Numbered from the stretch's first letter, positions 27,466 through 36,497 are shown. The stretch is 64,000 nucleotides of DNA from Chloroflexota bacterium (GCA_016219545.1 JACRMH010000048.1:1-64000); one strand, 5' to 3'. Made by a program: numbers and translations. Notes: a model not told the origin generated them from the letters alone.

Positions 27466-28011
27466 ATGAATGCTTTTATTGAGCCACCGCAAAAGATTCC
27501 CGTCCTTCTGAAATTGGGCATCTGGGTTTCTGAGAAAATTACCGGAAGAATGATGCTTCCCGCACGCATTTTGGCCTGGTATCCAAAAGTCGCAATTGGA
27601 TCGGGCGTTTTGGAGTCACTCGTGGCACATCATGACGGCAAGCTAGATGCGCGAATGCTTAAGCTGGTACGCATGGCTGCTTCATTTTCGGCAGCCTGTC
27701 CTTTTTGTATTGATATGAATTCTTACGAATATGAAACTTTGGACATCAACACAGAGGAAGTATTGGCTCTTCGTGGGCAGATGAGTCTGGAGGATGTCGC
27801 CACATTCTCCGCGCAGGAACGGTTGGCCATCCAGTATGCGCGACTGGTGTCACAGACACCGTTGAAGTTTCACGCGGAATTCATCGAACAGATCAAAGTC
27901 AATTTCAATGAACGCGAAATGGTCATCCTCGCTTCCACCGCCGCCCAGGTTAACTATTGGGCGCGATTGATCCAGGCGTTGGGCATTCCACCAGCAGGGT
28001 TTTCAGAATAA
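27466..28011 (+). CDS. Carboxymuconolactone decarboxylase/AhpD-like protein
   Basis: A 181-residue all-helical protein with the AhpD-type redox pair CPFC followed by IDMN (about residues 78-86) and a helix rich in Ala/Glu (SAQERLAIQYARLV). Such proteins reduce peroxides or act as redox partners. I start at the ATG at 27466, with GGAGA upstream. It is the only intact plus-strand gene in this stretch. Confidence 0.88.
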   Translation: MNAFIEPPQKIPVLLKLGIWVSEKITGRMMLPARILAWYPKVAIGSGVLESLVAHHDGKLDARMLKLVRMAASFSAACPFCIDMNSYEYETLDINTEEVLALRGQMSLEDVATFSAQERLAIQYARLVSQTPLKFHAEFIEQIKVNFNEREMVILASTAAQVNYWARLIQALGIPPAGFSE

Positions 28012-28059
28012 GAATAAGATCTGACCATTTATCTTCTTGAATTGATTCGTCAGCGCCTG

Positions 28060-28194
28060 TCAGATGGGATGGCGGTCATAGATAGCGCTGAACATAAGCA
28101 GTCCGCCGAGGAGAAGCAAAAGCCAACTGGATTGAGCCACCCAACCGATTGCGGCATTGGCGAACCCTGCTCCCATGCGAATGAAACGATCCAT
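28060..28194 (-). CDS. Short DUF2892-like membrane protein, probably truncated
   Basis: A 44-residue reading frame (MDRFIRMGAGFANAAIG, LLLLLGGLLMFSAIYD). It resembles the N-terminal two helices of DUF2892 proteins, which usually continue past YDRCPI for some 15 residues. Here it ends at YDRHPI with a stop. The neighbour at 28586 is an intact member of the same family. It is either a remnant or a very short member. Confidence 0.45.
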   Translation of the reverse strand: MDRFIRMGAGFANAAIGWVAQSSWLLLLLGGLLMFSAIYDRHPI

Positions 28195-28269
28195 ATTTGA
28201 CCTAGCTGTCGTGGTGGGTTCTTCCCCATTAGCCAGCGTTTCAAAAAGCCTTAGTAGTGTGCCGGCAGG

Positions 28270-28533
28270 TTATGCTCCCACCTGGCGAAGCGTTTCCTTA
28301 CCATTGCGATATACGATCAAGGTGGGGATGCCGTAGATTTTTAGTTCACGCAGCAGATCCTGATTATCATCCGCGTTAATCTGCCACAGATCCACCCGCC
28401 CGCGATATTCCTGGGCAAGGTTTACCAAAATGGGCTTTACCATTTTACAGGGTCCACACCAGGGCGCTCATAGATCAACCACCACTCAGTTCGGGCTTTC
28501 TATAAGTTTTTTGAAATACGTTTGAGAGTCCAT
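28270..28533 (-). pseudogene. Thioredoxin with two in-frame TGA codons
   Basis: The frame from the ATG at 28533 to the TAA at 28270-28272 encodes a thioredoxin: VVVDL-stop-APWCGPCK, then KIYGIPTLIVYRNGKE. The active site WCGPC is intact. One TGA (28468-28470) stands where the conserved Trp of FWAPWCGPC belongs, so TGG to TGA is likely. Another (28486-28488) lies six codons earlier. The protein is also short at the N-terminus. I take it for a decaying gene rather than one with recoded UGA. Confidence 0.8.
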
Positions 28534-28585
28534 CAGGCAAACAAGACTTGGGGTTAGACCATGCCCTTGCTCCGATATAAATAAT

Positions 28586-28786
28586 TTATTTCTTGAGCGT
28601 GCTGAGTTTAAACATGGCGTAAAGCGGGCAAAAGCCAACTGCGCCAGTCAATACCAGCACCAGACCAACTGCATCTGCCACACCAGCCATTATGCCGCTA
28701 AGTGCACCGCCAAACCCCAAATAAAGCAATACTACACCGGCACCAACACGGATGATACGATCTACATTTGATTCATTCATTTTCAT
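28586..28786 (-). CDS. DUF2892 membrane protein
   Basis: A 66-residue protein with two hydrophobic helices and the DUF2892 pattern (NVDRIIRVGAGVVLLYLG, LTGAVGFCPLYAMFKL). Members are often fused to, or encoded with, rhodanese or thioredoxin proteins. The adjacent broken thioredoxin fits this. An upstream AGGAGGC gives a good ribosome-binding site. Confidence 0.85.
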   Translation of the reverse strand: MKMNESNVDRIIRVGAGVVLLYLGFGGALSGIMAGVADAVGLVLVLTGAVGFCPLYAMFKLSTLKK

Positions 28787-28897
28787 TTTAGCCTCCTAAG
28801 GACACTCATCAATATAACTACACCCATTTACTTTGATGCAGATATACCAAATAAGTTACAGCTTGCAAGCCTTAAAATTTCCATTAAGTGTTGTTCG

Positions 28898-29449
28898 CTA
28901 TTCAACAAAGCAGGAATCGAATATCAAGTCTATCTCACATAACTTCGAGTGCACTTTGGAAAACGGTAAATGGTAATATCCTCCTTCAGCACAGGCTAGG
29001 CAGAGAGTTAATTCATGCTGACGAATTTCACGCTCATTCATGATCTCTTTACCGCACACATCGCAGTTCACACGGATGCCTGGACGCGAGACGATAGCTT
29101 CAATGGATGCAGCAAGCTGTACCTCAGTGATCACAAACATTTCATCTTCCGGCATGGTTTGATACGCCTGCATTTGAGCAAAGTAGTGGCGAGACTCATC
29201 CAAGACATAATTACATGCGCGCTGACGGATATCAATTACTGGCGCAACACGAAAGGCGCGTTTAGTTTGCACATCCACAAAGGTGGCTGCAACCTTCCCG
29301 TAATCTTCTAGACGAAGGGTACGATGACCAACGGTGCAATTTGTCGCGACGGAGAGTTCATCTGCAAAACAGCCGTCCGTCTCGGTAATAACAAGCAATC
29401 GTTTTTTCAAGGGCGGTTCACTAAAACCAAGTGCGTTCATTCCAGCCAA
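28898..29449 (-). pseudogene. FmdE-like protein, N-terminus broken
   Basis: About 180 codons match the FmdE (formylmethanofuran dehydrogenase subunit E-like) family from ALAGMNALGF onward, including the Cys-rich C-terminal zinc finger (CDVCGKE, LCLACAEGG). The first family motif (HGHxCPG) is missing from any start available in frame. Extending upstream gives GQQIFPCGS then a TGA at 29471-29473, a degraded form of that motif. It abuts the LysR fragment. A truncated product from the TTG or ATG near 29449/29440 is possible but would lack the metal site. Confidence 0.7.
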
Positions 29450-29521
29450 GGCGAACTGCTCATCGGCTGCTCAACTTCCGCAGGGAAATATCTGTTGCCC
29501 GCTCTGCTCTCGGATTTTTAA

Positions 29522-30133
29522 CGTGAGTACCCGGCGGAGCATCCGCGCGTCAAAATAATGGGACGGGAGGGTGTATATGATCGCCTGCTCAATCAAAGCA
29601 TCCCCATTGGCGTATCCAGCAAATACATTGACCACCGCGATCTTGAGAGTGTGCCATTATTTGATGATCGCATTTATTTGATTGTCCCGGCAAATCATTC
29701 CTGGGCAAATTATGGCAAGGCTGTCCCTGAGGATTTGCAGGATCAGCGCATCATCATGCGGGAAGAAATGTCTGGCACCTGTGAAACAGTGATGCAGGGG
29801 TTGAAAGGATATGGCATAACCCCCGACATGTTGAATGTGGCAATGGAGCTTGGCAACCCTGAGGCAATCGAAATGGCAGTGGAACGTGGCGTGGGCATCG
29901 GTTTCGTCTCGGAAATGGTGGCCGCGCGTGGGCTTGCTTTTGAGCGGGTGAAAAAAGTGGAATTACAGGGACTGGATCTGAAACGGACAGTGTACATTGA
30001 GCGCCACTTGAATCATCCACTGATGCGCGCGCAATCCTTGTTTTTGGAATTTGCAAAATCAATGCGTGATAAATTGAATACAGAAATTTGGGAAAGTCTG
30101 GTAAATTTTGGGGATGTTGTTAACCTGGTGTAA
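29522..30133 (+). pseudogene. LysR-family regulator lacking its DNA-binding domain
   Basis: About 200 codons match the effector-binding domain of LysR regulators of the type found near selenium and redox genes (HPRVKIMGREGVYDRLL, SSKYIDHRDLESVP, EMSGTCETVM, GVGIGFVSEMVAARGL). The frame opens right after a TAA at 29519-29521 at a residue equivalent to about 100 of an intact LysR. The whole N-terminal HTH and linker helix are absent. The broken end meets the broken start of the FmdE-like gene, so both were cut in one rearrangement. Confidence 0.75.
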
Positions 30134-30214
30134 GGGCATTGGGTACAACCAATCGAAAAAAAAAAACGAAATGATAAAGTGCGCTGGCAGTCAGATACGG
30201 CTGTTATAAGCCCC

Positions 30215-30248
30215 AACGACTTCCTACTGAATTCAGCAGGAAGTCGTT
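30215..30248 (+). terminator. Hairpin after the LysR fragment
   Basis: AACGACTTCCT (30215-30225) pairs with AGGAAGTCGTT (30238-30248) around a 12-nt loop that itself contains GAATTC. There is no long T-run after it. It is a plausible terminator of the former regulator gene. Confidence 0.45.
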
Positions 30249-30534
30249 CTAAGCAGAAACAAAATCTAGTCGCAACATTTAAAAATCATGCTTTTCAATT
30301 TCATATTGTTACAGAAGAAGAATAGTCACTGAGATTTTGTGCATTGTTATGTTGCCTGCACCACTTGTAGAAAGTTATTCTTTCTTTTTTGCAAGGCAGA
30401 AAATCCTGCTGAAATCAAGTTGAAAGCAACCGCCAAACCAGTGCCAAGCAGAATTAATATCCGCCAATCAAAGATTTGCAGCAACGGTGTCTGCGCAGGC
30501 TGCTGGCTTTGTGTAGCTGAGCCAGACCAGTGTA

Positions 30535-30903
30535 TGGATTGTTGCAACAGCCCTTGTACTTGCCCTGACGTCCTCTATCCCTGCACTCGCGGCAGGTAAT
30601 CCACGGGGAAATTTTACACTGGTTGCCACCATCTCGGCCATTGACCCCGTCAGCGGAACTGTAACGGTCAGCGTACTCAAAGGGAACATAATGGTTAAAT
30701 CCTATATTGGTCAGAGTGCCTCGTTGACCACAACCTCCAAGACGCGCTATCTCTATAAATCCAGTGCGACCGCGGTTCCGACCACGATTACGTTTGCCGA
30801 TTTGAAGGTGGGCAATGCTGTCAGTGGCAATGCAACGGCTGTGAATGGCGTATGGACTGCAACCCGCATCACCGTTGGCGCGAAACTGACCTGTCTCCCA
30901 TAA
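30535..30903 (+). pseudogene. Secreted DUF5666-like protein without a start codon
   Basis: The frame encodes a hydrophobic signal sequence (WIVATALVLALT, cleavage near ALAA) followed by a beta-rich domain with ISAIDPVSGTVTVSV and TFADLKVGNAVSG, as in DUF5666-type proteins. No ATG, GTG or TTG precedes the signal sequence in frame; a TAG lies at 30514-30516. The first in-frame ATG (30691) is inside the domain. Either the 5' end has been replaced, or a short indel has displaced the start. A divergent hydrophobic fragment (30347-30570, minus) abuts it. Confidence 0.45.
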
Positions 30904-30928
30904 TATTTTCAACTTCTCCCGTGTTCAG

Positions 30929-30965
30929 AACTCCGAGTCTTTACAGATCCGGAGTTTTTTTCTTT
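30929..30965 (+). terminator. Rho-independent terminator
   Basis: AACTCCG (30929-30935) pairs with CGGAGTT (30950-30956), followed by a T-rich run. It lies 26 nt after the stop of the secreted-protein frame and separates the decayed region from the MacA-like gene. Confidence 0.7.
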
Positions 30966-31048
30966 ACACATTCTTCACAGTAGCATGATGTTTTCTTTAC
31001 GGCTGTCCATTAAATTTGATCTCACAATAAAAACATCAGGAGTCCATC

Positions 31049-32497
31049 ATGCAGAAGACCTTTTTACAAAAAATATCAGTTAAAACAATTTTCATCACGT
31101 TTGTCACAGTCTCGGCAATTATTACAACCGTTGTGCTTTTTGCGCGTCCAACCACGAGTGAGGCCGCCGCAACTCCTGCTTTGCAGACCGCCAAAGTCCG
31201 CACTGGGGATCTGATCGTAACCGCCAGTGGTGCAGGCACGGTTGTCCCCTCCGCGCAGGTGGGGTTGGGTTTTCGCGCCAATGGCATGGTCGCGGAAGTC
31301 AATGTGATGCTTGGGCAACAGGTGAAGGCAGGAGATACATTGGCTTACCTGAATGACGCCGCCGAGCAGATCGCTTTTTCTCAGGCTGAAGCCAACCTGA
31401 AGGCATTATTTTCTCCGGCAGGTATCGCCGAATACCAGATCGGCATGGTCAACGCGCAAGACGCCTATGATACAGCCGTGTTTAACCTGCAATACTATAT
31501 CAGCCCGGATGTTTATTATTGGGAAACAAAAACAAGCGAAGCCCGGCATGCGCTCGATATTCTCGAACTAGATCCAAACGCCACTGAATTAGTCGTAGCT
31601 GATGCGCAAAAAGTTTTGGGGCGCGCCGAATACAGCATGAAAGCCGCACAAATTGACTATATCAATGTATACGCTCCAACTTACTTCACTTATACCTGGA
31701 TTGATGAAATAACCCTCGAAGAAATGGCAGAAGTTGTTCCACCCAGCCCGTCAGAAGTTACTTTGGCGCGCGCCACGTTGGAGCAAACCAGACTCGCCCT
31801 GACAGATGCTCAGAGGGCGCTCGAAATCGTTCAAAATGGCGACAGCGCCATGCTGGCTCAATCTCTATCCGCTGCGGACGGCACTGCGCTTGCGAATATC
31901 AAAGCAATATATCTAGCTTATGAAAACTCGCGCCTTGCTCTTGAAGGCACTCGACTCGTTGCCCCTTTTGACGGGTCAGTGATTGCGCTGGATGTGGTGA
32001 AGGGGCAGACGGTCGGAACTTTGCCAGTGATGACGATTGCAACGACGGACCATTTGCTCGTCCGTTTTTATCTTGATGAAACCGATCTGGACAAAGTGGC
32101 AGTTGGCAACCAAGTCACATTCATGTTTGACGCTTACCAAAATCAACCCGTGGACGGCGAAGTGGTTGTCGTCGAACCGACCCTGCAAGTTGTGGACGGC
32201 ACCCCCGTGATCGTCGTCTGGGCGTCCCTGCCCACCGAACCGGGATTCAGCCTCATGTCCGGTATGACCGTGGATGCGGAAGTCATCGCGGGTGAGTCGC
32301 TCAAGACTCTCATCGTCCCTGTGCAGGCTTTACGTGAATTAGCTCCAGGCTCGTATGCCGTCTTCATCGTGGATGCAAATGGACAATTGGTGATGACCCC
32401 CGTCACGGTTGGCTTACGCGATTTTGCCAACGCCGAAATTGTGAGCGGCGTAAAAGCTGGCGATGTGGTCAGCACGGGCACAGTGGAAACGAAGTAG
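31049..32497 (+). CDS. MacA/HlyD-type periplasmic adaptor
   Basis: A 482-residue membrane-fusion protein. An N-terminal membrane anchor (about 10-33) is followed by a lipoyl/barrel-sandwich half (GTVVPSAQVGLGFRANGMV), a long helical hairpin (about 115-300) and the second half (LVAPFDGSVIALDVVKGQTV), then beta-barrel domains. It links an ABC permease to a substrate or outer layer. In a presumed single-membrane lineage, such proteins pair with MacB-like permeases without TolC. CAGGAG lies before the ATG. The ATPase and permease genes follow. Confidence 0.9.
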   Translation: MQKTFLQKISVKTIFITFVTVSAIITTVVLFARPTTSEAAATPALQTAKVRTGDLIVTASGAGTVVPSAQVGLGFRANGMVAEVNVMLGQQVKAGDTLAYLNDAAEQIAFSQAEANLKALFSPAGIAEYQIGMVNAQDAYDTAVFNLQYYISPDVYYWETKTSEARHALDILELDPNATELVVADAQKVLGRAEYSMKAAQIDYINVYAPTYFTYTWIDEITLEEMAEVVPPSPSEVTLARATLEQTRLALTDAQRALEIVQNGDSAMLAQSLSAADGTALANIKAIYLAYENSRLALEGTRLVAPFDGSVIALDVVKGQTVGTLPVMTIATTDHLLVRFYLDETDLDKVAVGNQVTFMFDAYQNQPVDGEVVVVEPTLQVVDGTPVIVVWASLPTEPGFSLMSGMTVDAEVIAGESLKTLIVPVQALRELAPGSYAVFIVDANGQLVMTPVTVGLRDFANAEIVSGVKAGDVVSTGTVETK

Positions 32498-32546
32498 ATC
32501 AGTAAATAGTAATCAGTGAACAGTGAACAGTGCAAAGGATATTTTG

Positions 32547-33269
32547 ATGAATAATCATCTAATTGAAATTACGGGTATGACAAAAATATACGGCGAGGAT
32601 GAAGCAACTGTCTCTGCGCTGGCAGGTGTGAATGTGGATGTCTCCCGCGGCGAGTTCGTCGCCATCATGGGGCATTCGGGTTCGGGCAAGTCTACGCTAA
32701 TGAATATTCTCGGCTGTTTGGATCGTCCCACTGAAGGCTCGTACATTCTCGATGGGCGCGACGTGGGGCAGATGAGCAAGGATGAACTGGCGGAAATCCG
32801 CAACGAGAAGCTGGGATTTATCTTTCAATCCTTCAATTTGCTGCCACGCTTGAGCGCGCTATCCAATGTGATGCTGCCCATGCTCTATAACAATGAAGAC
32901 ATCAGCGATGCAGATGCAGAATCCCGCGCGATTGCCTCGCTCGAAGCCGTCGGCTTGGGCGAACGTCTTCATCATCGCCCCAATCAACTCTCAGGCGGAC
33001 AACAGCAGCGCGTTGCCATTGCGCGCGCGCTCGTCAATCAACCGCCGCTGATTCTGGCAGATGAACCCACAGGCAATCTGGATTCAAAATCCAGCGTGGA
33101 AATTATGGACATCCTGCACGGCTTACACAAGAACGGCGCAACGATTGTCATGGTGACACACGAGCCAGATATTGCATCTCACGCTGAACGGGTCATCTGT
33201 GTCAAAGACGGTCTCATTCTTTCCGACGGGCGCAACGGCTCCAATCCGTGTTTGGGTTCGAAGAAATAA
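32547..33269 (+). CDS. MacB/LolD-type ABC transporter ATP-binding protein
   Basis: A 240-residue ATPase with Walker [10 protein letters not shown], signature [15 protein letters not shown] and Walker [12 protein letters not shown], the pattern of the MacB/LolD/FtsE group. The ATG at 32547 has AAAGGA upstream; an earlier in-frame start at 32523 lies in repeat sequence. It energises the mechanotransmission-type permease encoded next. Confidence 0.92.
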   Translation: MNNHLIEITGMTKIYGEDEATVSALAGVNVDVSRGEFVAIMGHSGSGKSTLMNILGCLDRPTEGSYILDGRDVGQMSKDELAEIRNEKLGFIFQSFNLLPRLSALSNVMLPMLYNNEDISDADAESRAIASLEAVGLGERLHHRPNQLSGGQQQRVAIARALVNQPPLILADEPTGNLDSKSSVEIMDILHGLHKNGATIVMVTHEPDIASHAERVICVKDGLILSDGRNGSNPCLGSKK

Positions 33270-33382
33270 TTAAACACAAATGACACGGAGTACACAAAGG
33301 GAAGAGCAATGAATGTTTGGTTTTTTACTTTGTGCCCGTTGTGCCCTTCGTGTTTGAGGTTTTTTCTATAAAAAGGAAATTT

Positions 33383-34594
33383 ATGAAACTCAAAAAAATA
33401 TTTCGCACAGCCTGGGAAGGCTTAATGCTCAACAAGGTCCGCTCGTTTCTGACGACGCTGGGCGTCATCATCGGCGTGGCTTCGGTCATCGTCATGCTGG
33501 CAGTCAGCGCAGGCGCAGAAGCCTCGATTGCAGAACAGATCAACGCGTTGGGCGCAAATTTGATCATCGTCGCCCCCATGCGCGGCATCCCTGGCGCTGG
33601 ACGCACTCTGCTCATTGATGATGCCTACGCAATCGCCGAACAAGTGGTTGGGGTGGATGGAATATCCGCCGAGCAATCGCCCGCCGCTCAAAACGTCCGC
33701 GCTGGCGGCGTGACTCTCGAAGCCATTCCCGTCATCGGCACCACAGCAGATTTTCCATCCGTGCGTGATTACGCCGTCATTGAAGGGCGCTACTTCACTA
33801 CTGATGAAGATGACCGCAAGGCAAAAGTGGTCATTCTCGGCTCAGGCATTGCCACGGATCTATTCGGCACGGAAAGCGCCATCGGGCAAACCGTCACCGT
33901 GGACTCGACCAAGCTGACCGTCATCGGCGTCATGGAACCCAAAGGTATCGTGGCAGACATTGATTACGATGGGCGCGTTTATCTGCCGATCAATCTTGTC
34001 TTCCAAAAATTCATGACCGCCTCCCCGATGGGCACCGACGCCGTCCGCACGATCTATCTCAAATCAGAGAGTCAGGAACAGATCGACAGCGTCATCGCGC
34101 AGACAACCGCCATCCTAGCCGAGCGCCACGATGTCGATCCTGCCAAGCCCGACTTCACCGTCCAAACCCAGCAAGACATCATCGCCACGCAGGAAGCTAC
34201 CACCGCCGCCTTCCGTGATTTGTTGGCCTGGGTCGCCGCCATCTCGCTGCTCGTCGGCGGCATCGGCATCATGAACATCATGCTGGTCAGCGTCACCGAA
34301 CGCACGCGCGAGATCGGTCTGCGTCAGGCGCTCGGCGCAAAAGCCTCCACCGTCCTGATGCAATTTCTGATCGAAGCCGTCATCCTCAGCCTGGCAGGCG
34401 GCCTGGTCGGCGTCGTCCTCGGCATCGGCGGCTCCTATTTATTCGGCACATTTGGCACGATGCGCACCGAGATCGTCCCGCTCTCCATTCCGCTTGCATT
34501 CGGCGCGGCAACCATCGTCGGCATTTTCTTCGGCTACTATCCCGCCACTCAAGCCGCGAAACTCGATCCCATCGAAGCGTTACGACGCGAATAA
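33383..34594 (+). CDS. MacB-like ABC transporter permease
   Basis: A 403-residue permease with the MacB layout: an N-terminal membrane helix (LTTLGVIIGVASVIVMLAVSAG), a large extracytoplasmic MacB_PCD domain (about 60-280) and a C-terminal FtsX domain with three helices (GGIGIMNIMLVSVTERTREIGLRQALGA). Family members export peptides, toxins or lipoproteins. The ATG at 33383 with AAGGAA upstream is preferred over a start at 33317 in the palindromic intergenic repeat. Confidence 0.92.
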   Translation: MKLKKIFRTAWEGLMLNKVRSFLTTLGVIIGVASVIVMLAVSAGAEASIAEQINALGANLIIVAPMRGIPGAGRTLLIDDAYAIAEQVVGVDGISAEQSPAAQNVRAGGVTLEAIPVIGTTADFPSVRDYAVIEGRYFTTDEDDRKAKVVILGSGIATDLFGTESAIGQTVTVDSTKLTVIGVMEPKGIVADIDYDGRVYLPINLVFQKFMTASPMGTDAVRTIYLKSESQEQIDSVIAQTTAILAERHDVDPAKPDFTVQTQQDIIATQEATTAAFRDLLAWVAAISLLVGGIGIMNIMLVSVTERTREIGLRQALGAKASTVLMQFLIEAVILSLAGGLVGVVLGIGGSYLFGTFGTMRTEIVPLSIPLAFGAATIVGIFFGYYPATQAAKLDPIEALRRE

Positions 34595-34605
34595 AAAAAT
34601 TGTCC

Positions 34606-34660
34606 CGCAGGTTGGGCTCAGAACAATTCATCCAATATAAAAACCTACGGGACGTTATTA
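34606..34660 (+). terminator. Inverted repeat after the permease gene
   Basis: GTCCCGCAGGTT and AACCTACGGGAC can pair with one mismatch around a loop of about 30 nt. It sits between the permease stop and the first lipoprotein gene. It may attenuate transcription into the lipoprotein genes or be an intergenic palindrome. Confidence 0.4.
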
Positions 34661-34687
34661 ATAATTTCAACATAAAAGGATTTCACC

Positions 34688-35254
34688 ATGAAAAAGATTT
34701 TTCTTCCCCTCGTGTTTCTCTTTGCTCTTTTGCTCGCCTCCTGCTCAGGGACGGCTGCCACGCCCCCAACCAGCGACACCTACCTCAGTCCGAATCTGCC
34801 AACCGATTACGAAGGCGCATTGGCTGTCCGCAACCAACTCGCCCTCGGAACCCTCGAACTGATCCAGACCGAATCCACGATCAGCGCCGAACAAGCGCAG
34901 ACCCTCCTTCCGCTTTGGCAGGCGCTTCGCAGCACCCAGCAGGCAGCCGGAACAGCCCAAGCCGAAGTCAACGCCCTGTTGACTCAGATCGAAGCCGCCA
35001 TGACGCCTGAGCAATTACAGTCCATTGCCAGCATGAAATTAACTTTTACCGACATGCAGGAATGGGCAACCGCCAACGGCATCACGATGGGCAGCGGCGG
35101 CGGCATACCTGGTCAGGGCAGCGGCATGTCACCTGAAGCGCGCGCCACCAAACAAGCCGCAGAGGGAGTCACCTCTACAGGCGGAAGTAGCAGCAAACTT
35201 CCAACCGCATTAATGGACGCTGTCATCGCATCGTTACAAGCGCAAGTTCCGTAA
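34688..35254 (+). CDS. Lipoprotein of unknown function, paralogue 1
   Basis: A 188-residue lipoprotein. The signal peptide ends in LLASC (Cys about residue 19). The domain has two segments that recur in the next gene: VRNQLALGTLELIQTE...ISAEQAQTLLPLWQAL, and ALLTQIEAAMTPEQLQSIASM. The C-terminus is Gly/Ser-rich. The repeated 'EQAQTLLPLW' and 'AAMTPEQLQ' segments look like helical modules. No known family is recognised. Its position after a MacAB-type exporter suggests it is cargo or an accessory of that system. Confidence 0.8.
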   Translation: MKKIFLPLVFLFALLLASCSGTAATPPTSDTYLSPNLPTDYEGALAVRNQLALGTLELIQTESTISAEQAQTLLPLWQALRSTQQAAGTAQAEVNALLTQIEAAMTPEQLQSIASMKLTFTDMQEWATANGITMGSGGGIPGQGSGMSPEARATKQAAEGVTSTGGSSSKLPTALMDAVIASLQAQVP

Positions 35255-35269
35255 CAGAAAAGGATCACC

Positions 35270-35857
35270 ATGAAAAAAAACATCTTTCGTATCGCACTCT
35301 TTACACTACTCGCCACATTCTTTATCTATGCCTGCGCGCCGACAGTTGAAGCAACGCCTACCTCTCTGGCATCTGCCTACCTGAGTATCGAATACAGCGA
35401 CGCGGCAAATGTCCGCAGTCAACTGGCGTATGGCACGCTCAAACTGGCGGATACATCCAACGCCATCACGCCAGAACAAGCGAAGACCCTGATTCCGCTT
35501 TGGCAGGCAGTCATCAGCTTAAGCGGCGACACTACCACCGCATCCGAGGAACTCACCGCCGTCCAGGATCAAATCACCGCCGCGATGACCGCAGAACAAT
35601 TGCAGGCGATTGCTGAAATGCAGATCACCAACGCTGGACTTAATGTATTTTACGCAGAATATGGCATCGTCCTGCCGACCCCCATCCCCGGCGTGACAAA
35701 AGTCCCAGGTTCGGGAAGCGGCAAGACCGAGGAAGAAAAAGCCGCCGCGCAAGCTACAGCTGCCGCATCCGGTCAGACCACAGGCACGGGCCAATCTGCA
35801 AAGACCTTGCTATTTGAAAAGACGATCGAGTACCTAACAAGTGTATCGAGACAGTAA
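35270..35857 (+). CDS. Lipoprotein of unknown function, paralogue 2
   Basis: A 195-residue lipoprotein (lipobox IYAC, Cys about residue 22), clearly related to the gene before it: VRSQLAYGTLKLADT...ITPEQAKTLIPLWQAV and AAMTAEQLQAIAEM stand at matching places. The tail is Ala/Thr/Gly-rich. The two genes are 15 nt apart, each with an AAAAGGAT site before its ATG, so they arose by tandem duplication and are co-expressed. Confidence 0.8.
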   Translation: MKKNIFRIALFTLLATFFIYACAPTVEATPTSLASAYLSIEYSDAANVRSQLAYGTLKLADTSNAITPEQAKTLIPLWQAVISLSGDTTTASEELTAVQDQITAAMTAEQLQAIAEMQITNAGLNVFYAEYGIVLPTPIPGVTKVPGSGSGKTEEEKAAAQATAAASGQTTGTGQSAKTLLFEKTIEYLTSVSRQ

Positions 35858-35907
35858 CCACTTGTGTATGCCTGTCCAAAAGAATGCATGCAGAAATGCT
35901 CAATATC

Positions 35908-35952
35908 AAATAACAATAACGTTCCTTGGCCCAGGGGGCGTTATTGTTATTT
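35908..35952 (+). terminator. Hairpin after the lipoprotein pair
   Basis: AAATAACAATAACG (35908-35921) is the exact complement of 35939-35952, with a 17-nt GC-rich loop. It starts 51 nt after the lipoprotein stop. There is no T-run, so termination would be weak. Confidence 0.45.
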
Positions 35953-36330
35953 GCGAATTTAAGTTTGGGTAGCATTTTCAACTATTAGCTTCCAGACACT
36001 CCATTTTCGATCTTTAGATTGTCCAAACTATAGTGTGTTCGCATCTCATATCGAATATCGAATTTACTGGCGTAAATAACCGTATTCAATGATATATGAA
36101 TATTACAATTCGTAGAGCAAAAACAGTGCTGCATTTCTATCTACCAAGCGCAGCATTTGCCAATGCTAAATTCGCCATAGAACTCCTTGTAATGGTCTCG
36201 TAATGGGCTTTTTTGACAATTGTGGGTTCAATTTTGACCTGAAATGTGACGGCTTTTTGGTCCCGGTATGACAAAGGGTGGTACAGCCTGATACCGCCAC
36301 AACTCGGCATACTTGTACAAGGAGTAATCC

Positions 36331-36353
36331 AGCGCGGTGTATATCAAGTATAC
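36331..36353 (+). repeat. Relative of the 45-bp repeat, copy C (23 bp)
   Basis: The 23 bases match 4313-4335 of copy B at 21 positions, same strand. Only the central core (AGCGCGGTG, ATATCAA, TATAC) is kept; the -10-like end and a terminator are not. It lies about 150 bp upstream of the YjbQ gene. Confidence 0.45.
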
Positions 36354-36491
36354 ATAACCATACACGATGATGACTCAATGAAAACCTCAACTTATAAACT
36401 GTTCCATAAGATTGACACTTTTCAGTTTCAGTCAAAATTCAACCACCTCAATATCTAAGAGTAAAGTAAAATCTTTATTTACAACAAAATG

Positions 36492-36497
36492 TATAAT
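36492..36497 (+). promoter_or_regulatory. TATAAT -10 box, probable leaderless start
   Basis: A consensus TATAAT ends 5 nt before the ATG at 36503. With usual spacing, transcription would begin at or next to the ATG, giving a leaderless mRNA, which fits the absence of a ribosome-binding site. No good -35 hexamer is seen. Confidence 0.4.

Noticed and set aside
28270..29473. In-frame TGA codons in the thioredoxin and FmdE-like genes as selenocysteine or UGA-Trp recoding
   Set aside because: The TGA positions correspond to different residues in homologues (Trp at one of them, none of them Cys), no SECIS-like hairpin was noticed behind them, and other genes in the window use TGA as a normal stop.
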